Part shown: one piece after another, positions 61,973 to 64,000 of the stretch | Position numbering within the stretch: the first letter of the stretch is position 1 | Layout: every line of letters starts with the position of its first letter | Source of the DNA: Streptomyces sp. NBC_01264 | GTDB taxonomy: Bacteria; Actinomycetota; Actinomycetes; Streptomycetales; Streptomycetaceae | DNA length: 64,000 nt | Assembly (NCBI RefSeq): GCF_026340675.1 | Contig: NZ_JAPEOX010000001.1 | Span: 3,720,001 to 3,784,000, forward strand | Direction: 5' to 3' | Notes under the pieces: model-generated | The model's input: only the letters and a program-made list of their open reading frames with translations | Told to the model about the DNA's origin: nothing | Database searches by the model: none | Translations under genes and position numbers: made by a program

Positions 61973-63259
61973 TCACGGTTCGACGCTGAAGAGGTTCTGG
62001 CCGTGTGCCGCCGCCAGCTCCGCCACCCGCGCCTGGAATTCCTGGGAGTCACCAGGACCGCGCCCGTGCTCGAAGCACTCGATGACGCCCTCGCGCCCCA
62101 GGTAGGAGACCGGCGGGCGGGAGTGGTCGCCGGGCTTCGCCGTCACATAGAGCGCGCGCTCGACCGGATCGAACCCCTGCGGCTTGTGTACGCCGGTGAT
62201 CGTGCCGCCGGCGGCCTTCAGGAAGCCGGTCGCCGCGATCCCTCGGGGCGTGTCGGGGATCTGCGGCAGCTCTTCGATCGTCCGGCGGTACGTCGCGATG
62301 TGCAGGTCGTACGGGCTGAAGCCGTAGACCCGGTCGATCAGGTCCATGATGCCGTCGCCGCCAGGACGGGCCCCGACCTCGACCACGCTCAACTCGTCCC
62401 CGTTGACCAGGATTTCGACGTGCGCGATGCCGCGGTCGATGTGGAGCGCCTCGCATGCCTTGAGCGCGAGCTCGCGCAGTGCGGCGTTGCCGGTCTCCCG
62501 GCTCGGCACCAGCTGGCCGGTCTCGGCGAAGTACGGGGGTGCGCTCTTGTTCTTGTCGGTGACGGCCAGGACCGCGCGGCTGCCCTCGTAGTTGATGACC
62601 TCGACGGAGACCTCGTGCGTCGAGACGAAGAACTCCTCCACCTGGAAGCGTCCGTCACTGAGATCGAAGGTCCCGGCGACCTCCATGAGCGAGGAACGGC
62701 AGTGCTCGTAGGCGTCGTCGAGTTCGTCAGCCGAGTTGACCCTGATGATCCCGACGCTCCCGGCGAAGTCCCTCGGCTTCAGGACCAGGGGGAACTCCAG
62801 CTCCGCGGCTATTGCTCGCAGCTCCTCGGCGGTGGAGAACAGCCGGTGCCGAGCACAGGAAACACCGGCTTCTTCGAATGCCACCTTCATCGTGTGCTTG
62901 TCCCGCGAGAGCCGGAGCGCTTCGTCGGAGAGCGCAGGCAGCCCGTAGTGGTGGGCAATCGCCACGGAGGCGTGCAGGTTCATCTCGTAAATGGGGACCA
63001 CCGCGTCCGGCTTCAGGCCGGTCTCCCGCTCGAATTCCTCCACTGCCTTCAGCGCGTCCTTGGCCTTGTAGCTACTGGCCGGGAGGATGTGGTCGAAATA
63101 CCGGATCGCACCGGAAACGGGATCCTCCGTCATACCGATCACCGGGCCGGGATAGGCACGCAGGGCGGAAACGATGGCTCGCTCACGCAACATCAGATCG
63201 GCACCGAGCAGCAGGAGGTACCGGTCCCCGTTAGCGTGGGCACGCTGCAAACTGAACAT
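61973..63259 (-). CDS. ATP-grasp carboxylate-amine ligase, first gene of the Region E operon
   Basis: A 428-residue ATP-grasp protein with RYLLLLGADLMLRERAIVSA at the N-terminus, FPLVLKPRDFAGSVGIIRV, RFQVEEFFVSTHEVSVEV and VVEVGARPGGDGIMDLIDRV. This set is close to L-amino acid ligases of the BacD/DdaF type. The ATG at 63257-63259 has AAGGAAG five bases upstream. It is transcribed away from the SARP-type regulator. A 130-base gap, without a recognisable terminator, separates it from the aminotransferase gene. Confidence 0.85.
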   Translation of the reverse strand: MFSLQRAHANGDRYLLLLGADLMLRERAIVSALRAYPGPVIGMTEDPVSGAIRYFDHILPASSYKAKDALKAVEEFERETGLKPDAVVPIYEMNLHASVAIAHHYGLPALSDEALRLSRDKHTMKVAFEEAGVSCARHRLFSTAEELRAIAAELEFPLVLKPRDFAGSVGIIRVNSADELDDAYEHCRSSLMEVAGTFDLSDGRFQVEEFFVSTHEVSVEVINYEGSRAVLAVTDKNKSAPPYFAETGQLVPSRETGNAALRELALKACEALHIDRGIAHVEILVNGDELSVVEVGARPGGDGIMDLIDRVYGFSPYDLHIATYRRTIEELPQIPDTPRGIAATGFLKAAGGTITGVHKPQGFDPVERALYVTAKPGDHSRPPVSYLGREGVIECFEHGRGPGDSQEFQARVAELAAAHGQNLFSVEP

Positions 63260-63742
63260 GGACTTCCTTAGCACGTCGTCACCTTGATGTGCTGAGGTTC
63301 GCAGTGGTGGTTCCCGAACCGTTCCCCCTCCGGTACTGAGCTTTGAAATTCACCCTCGCAGGTCACCTGACCTGCTGGTTTACGGTTCTTCCCGGGACAG
63401 GCGGCACGGCCTTGTACGCCACGGTCACCGCGGCCCAGGTGCGGGAGGTCGTCGACCGCCTGATCGCCCCGCGAGCGGGTGGCGCCCCGGCGACCCGGAC
63501 CGGATCTGGCGGACCTTTCTGCGCCGATTCGACCTGCAACACACATATGGGCTACTCGAAGGCATCCTCGGCTGGACCGCCTCATCCCCGGGCCCGCACC
63601 CGGCTCCGCCTAGCCCGGGTCCGCCAAGGGCTTCGCCGCGTCCACGTGTAAACGCTCAATGAACGGCGCGGCAAGTGGCTTTTGATCCCAAACCATGCCT
63701 TTGACCTTGGGTTATTCTGCATGGGTGGGCGAAAGAGGAACG
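63260..63742. other. 483-base gap with transposase remnant, upstream region of the Region E operon and regulator
   Basis: Left part (63,260-63,490): probable promoter region of the operon, with no defined boxes found. Middle: decayed transposase fragment (see separate entry). Right (63,655-63,742): upstream region of the SARP gene, AT-richer than its surroundings, with ttgacc at 63,701-63,706. Confidence 0.45.
63492..63651 (+). pseudogene. Decayed transposase fragment
   Basis: One frame from 63,492 reads DPDRIWRTFLRRFDLQHTYG then LLEGILGWTA. This resembles the conserved 'F.RRFDLEHTFR..KQTLGWT' stretch near the C-terminus of an actinobacterial transposase family. After a frame change the end reads RTRLRLARVRQGLRRVHV, like the 'RLTPARVRRGFR' part of the same proteins. 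No start, catalytic region or terminal repeats remain. Recognition is by memory of the pattern. Confidence 0.55.
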
Positions 63743-64000
63743 ATGACAGGCACAGGCTCGGGAAAGGATGGGTTTCCGTCCGCACAGGAACCCCGGTTCC
63801 TTGTACTCGGCTCGCTCGAGGTATGGGCCAGCGGCGTACGAGTGCGTCTCGGCGGAACCATCCAGGAGCGAGTGCTGGCCACCCTGCTCCTCGAACCCGG
63901 GCGGGTAGTACCGATTGCCAGACTGGTTGAGGCCGCCTGGGAGGAGGACCCTCCCGCGACTGCGTCGCACCAGGTGCGCAAGGCTGTCGCCGATCTCCGC
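63743..64000 (+). CDS. SARP/AfsR-type regulator, N-terminal part (runs off the right edge)
   Basis: The first 86 residues are present. After a short polar start comes an OmpR-type winged-helix DNA-binding domain: FLVLGSLEVWASGVRVRLGG, TIQERVLATLLLEPGRVV and ARLVEAAWEEDPPATASHQV. This is the opening of Streptomyces antibiotic regulatory proteins; the bacterial transcriptional activator domain would follow outside the window. The ATG at 63743 has AGAGGA upstream. It is divergent from the Region E operon and is its likely pathway-specific activator. Confidence 0.85.
   Translation, partial: MTGTGSGKDGFPSAQEPRFLVLGSLEVWASGVRVRLGGTIQERVLATLLLEPGRVVPIARLVEAAWEEDPPATASHQVRKAVADLR

Noticed and set aside
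63343-63651. Plus-strand 102-codon open frame treated as an intact gene
   Set aside because: Part of the matching transposase sequence lies in another frame, so this is debris rather than a functional gene.

Overview
This is a high-GC actinobacterial window, almost certainly a Streptomyces chromosome. Coding third positions are nearly all G or C, GTG starts with GTGA stop/start overlaps are common, and the gene types are typical of the genus (GntR/UTRA regulator next to a HATPase protein, PucR regulator, SARP regulator, S28 aminopeptidase, WXG-like proteins). No tRNA, rRNA, CRISPR array or intact insertion sequence was seen.

Region A (1-18.8 kb) is a compact minus-strand operon that looks like a small-molecule pathway without NRPS or PKS. 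Read from its promoter side it encodes a haem-oxygenase-like diiron protein, a GNAT acetyltransferase, an isochorismatase-like hydrolase, HypE, HypF, a diaminobutyrate-type aminotransferase, a protein with the C-terminal half of a cyclase domain, an MHS transporter, an M20 amidohydrolase, two ATP-grasp proteins (one a fusion of two ATP-grasp modules), an MFS exporter, a MocR/LysN-like aminotransferase and the start of one more gene. A divergent LuxR-type regulator lies at 17.8 kb. HypE and HypF normally make the cyanide ligand of NiFe hydrogenase. Here they lie among amino-acid-ligase-type genes with no hydrogenase or other hyp gene in view, so use of carbamoyl/nitrile chemistry in a metabolite is a reasonable hypothesis.

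Region B (18.8-27.1 kb) holds ordinary genes: EamA transporter, LysR regulator, secreted GH3 enzyme, S28 aminopeptidase, SpaA-like secreted protein, aldehyde dehydrogenase and EF-hand protein. Region C (27.3-31.3 kb and 47.9-49.2 kb) holds a family of small secreted proteins: six near-identical copies and one larger paralogue with five exact 20-residue CxGxC repeats. Five of the six copies have a conserved upstream leader with a predicted hairpin. Two copies lie on each arm of a 1.3 kb inverted repeat that flanks the 16.6 kb core of Region D.

Region D (31.3-47.9 kb) has a fused ABC exporter, a GntR regulator with a clear palindromic operator, a HATPase protein, a WXG-like/lipoprotein group, a TPP enzyme with an agmatinase-family ureohydrolase and a PucR regulator, an MmpS-like protein, an acyl-CoA dehydrogenase, a TesB thioesterase and a cation diffusion facilitator.

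Region E (49.4-64.0 kb) is a second minus-strand biosynthetic operon: aspartate-semialdehyde dehydrogenase, ATP-grasp, flavin reductase, both subunits of B12 glutamate mutase, MFS exporter, ATP-grasp, LLM flavin monooxygenase, aspartate kinase, a desaturase-like diiron enzyme, a class III diaminobutyrate-type aminotransferase and another ATP-grasp. A divergent SARP-type regulator runs off the right edge behind a decayed transposase fragment. The gene set suggests glutamate to 3-methylaspartate to its semialdehyde to a (methylated) 2,4-diaminobutyrate, which is then oxidised, joined to other amino acids by ATP-grasp ligases and exported. Regions A and E share their logic (ATP-grasp proteins, class III aminotransferase, MFS) and may be related or cooperating pathways. 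The products are not deducible from sequence alone.
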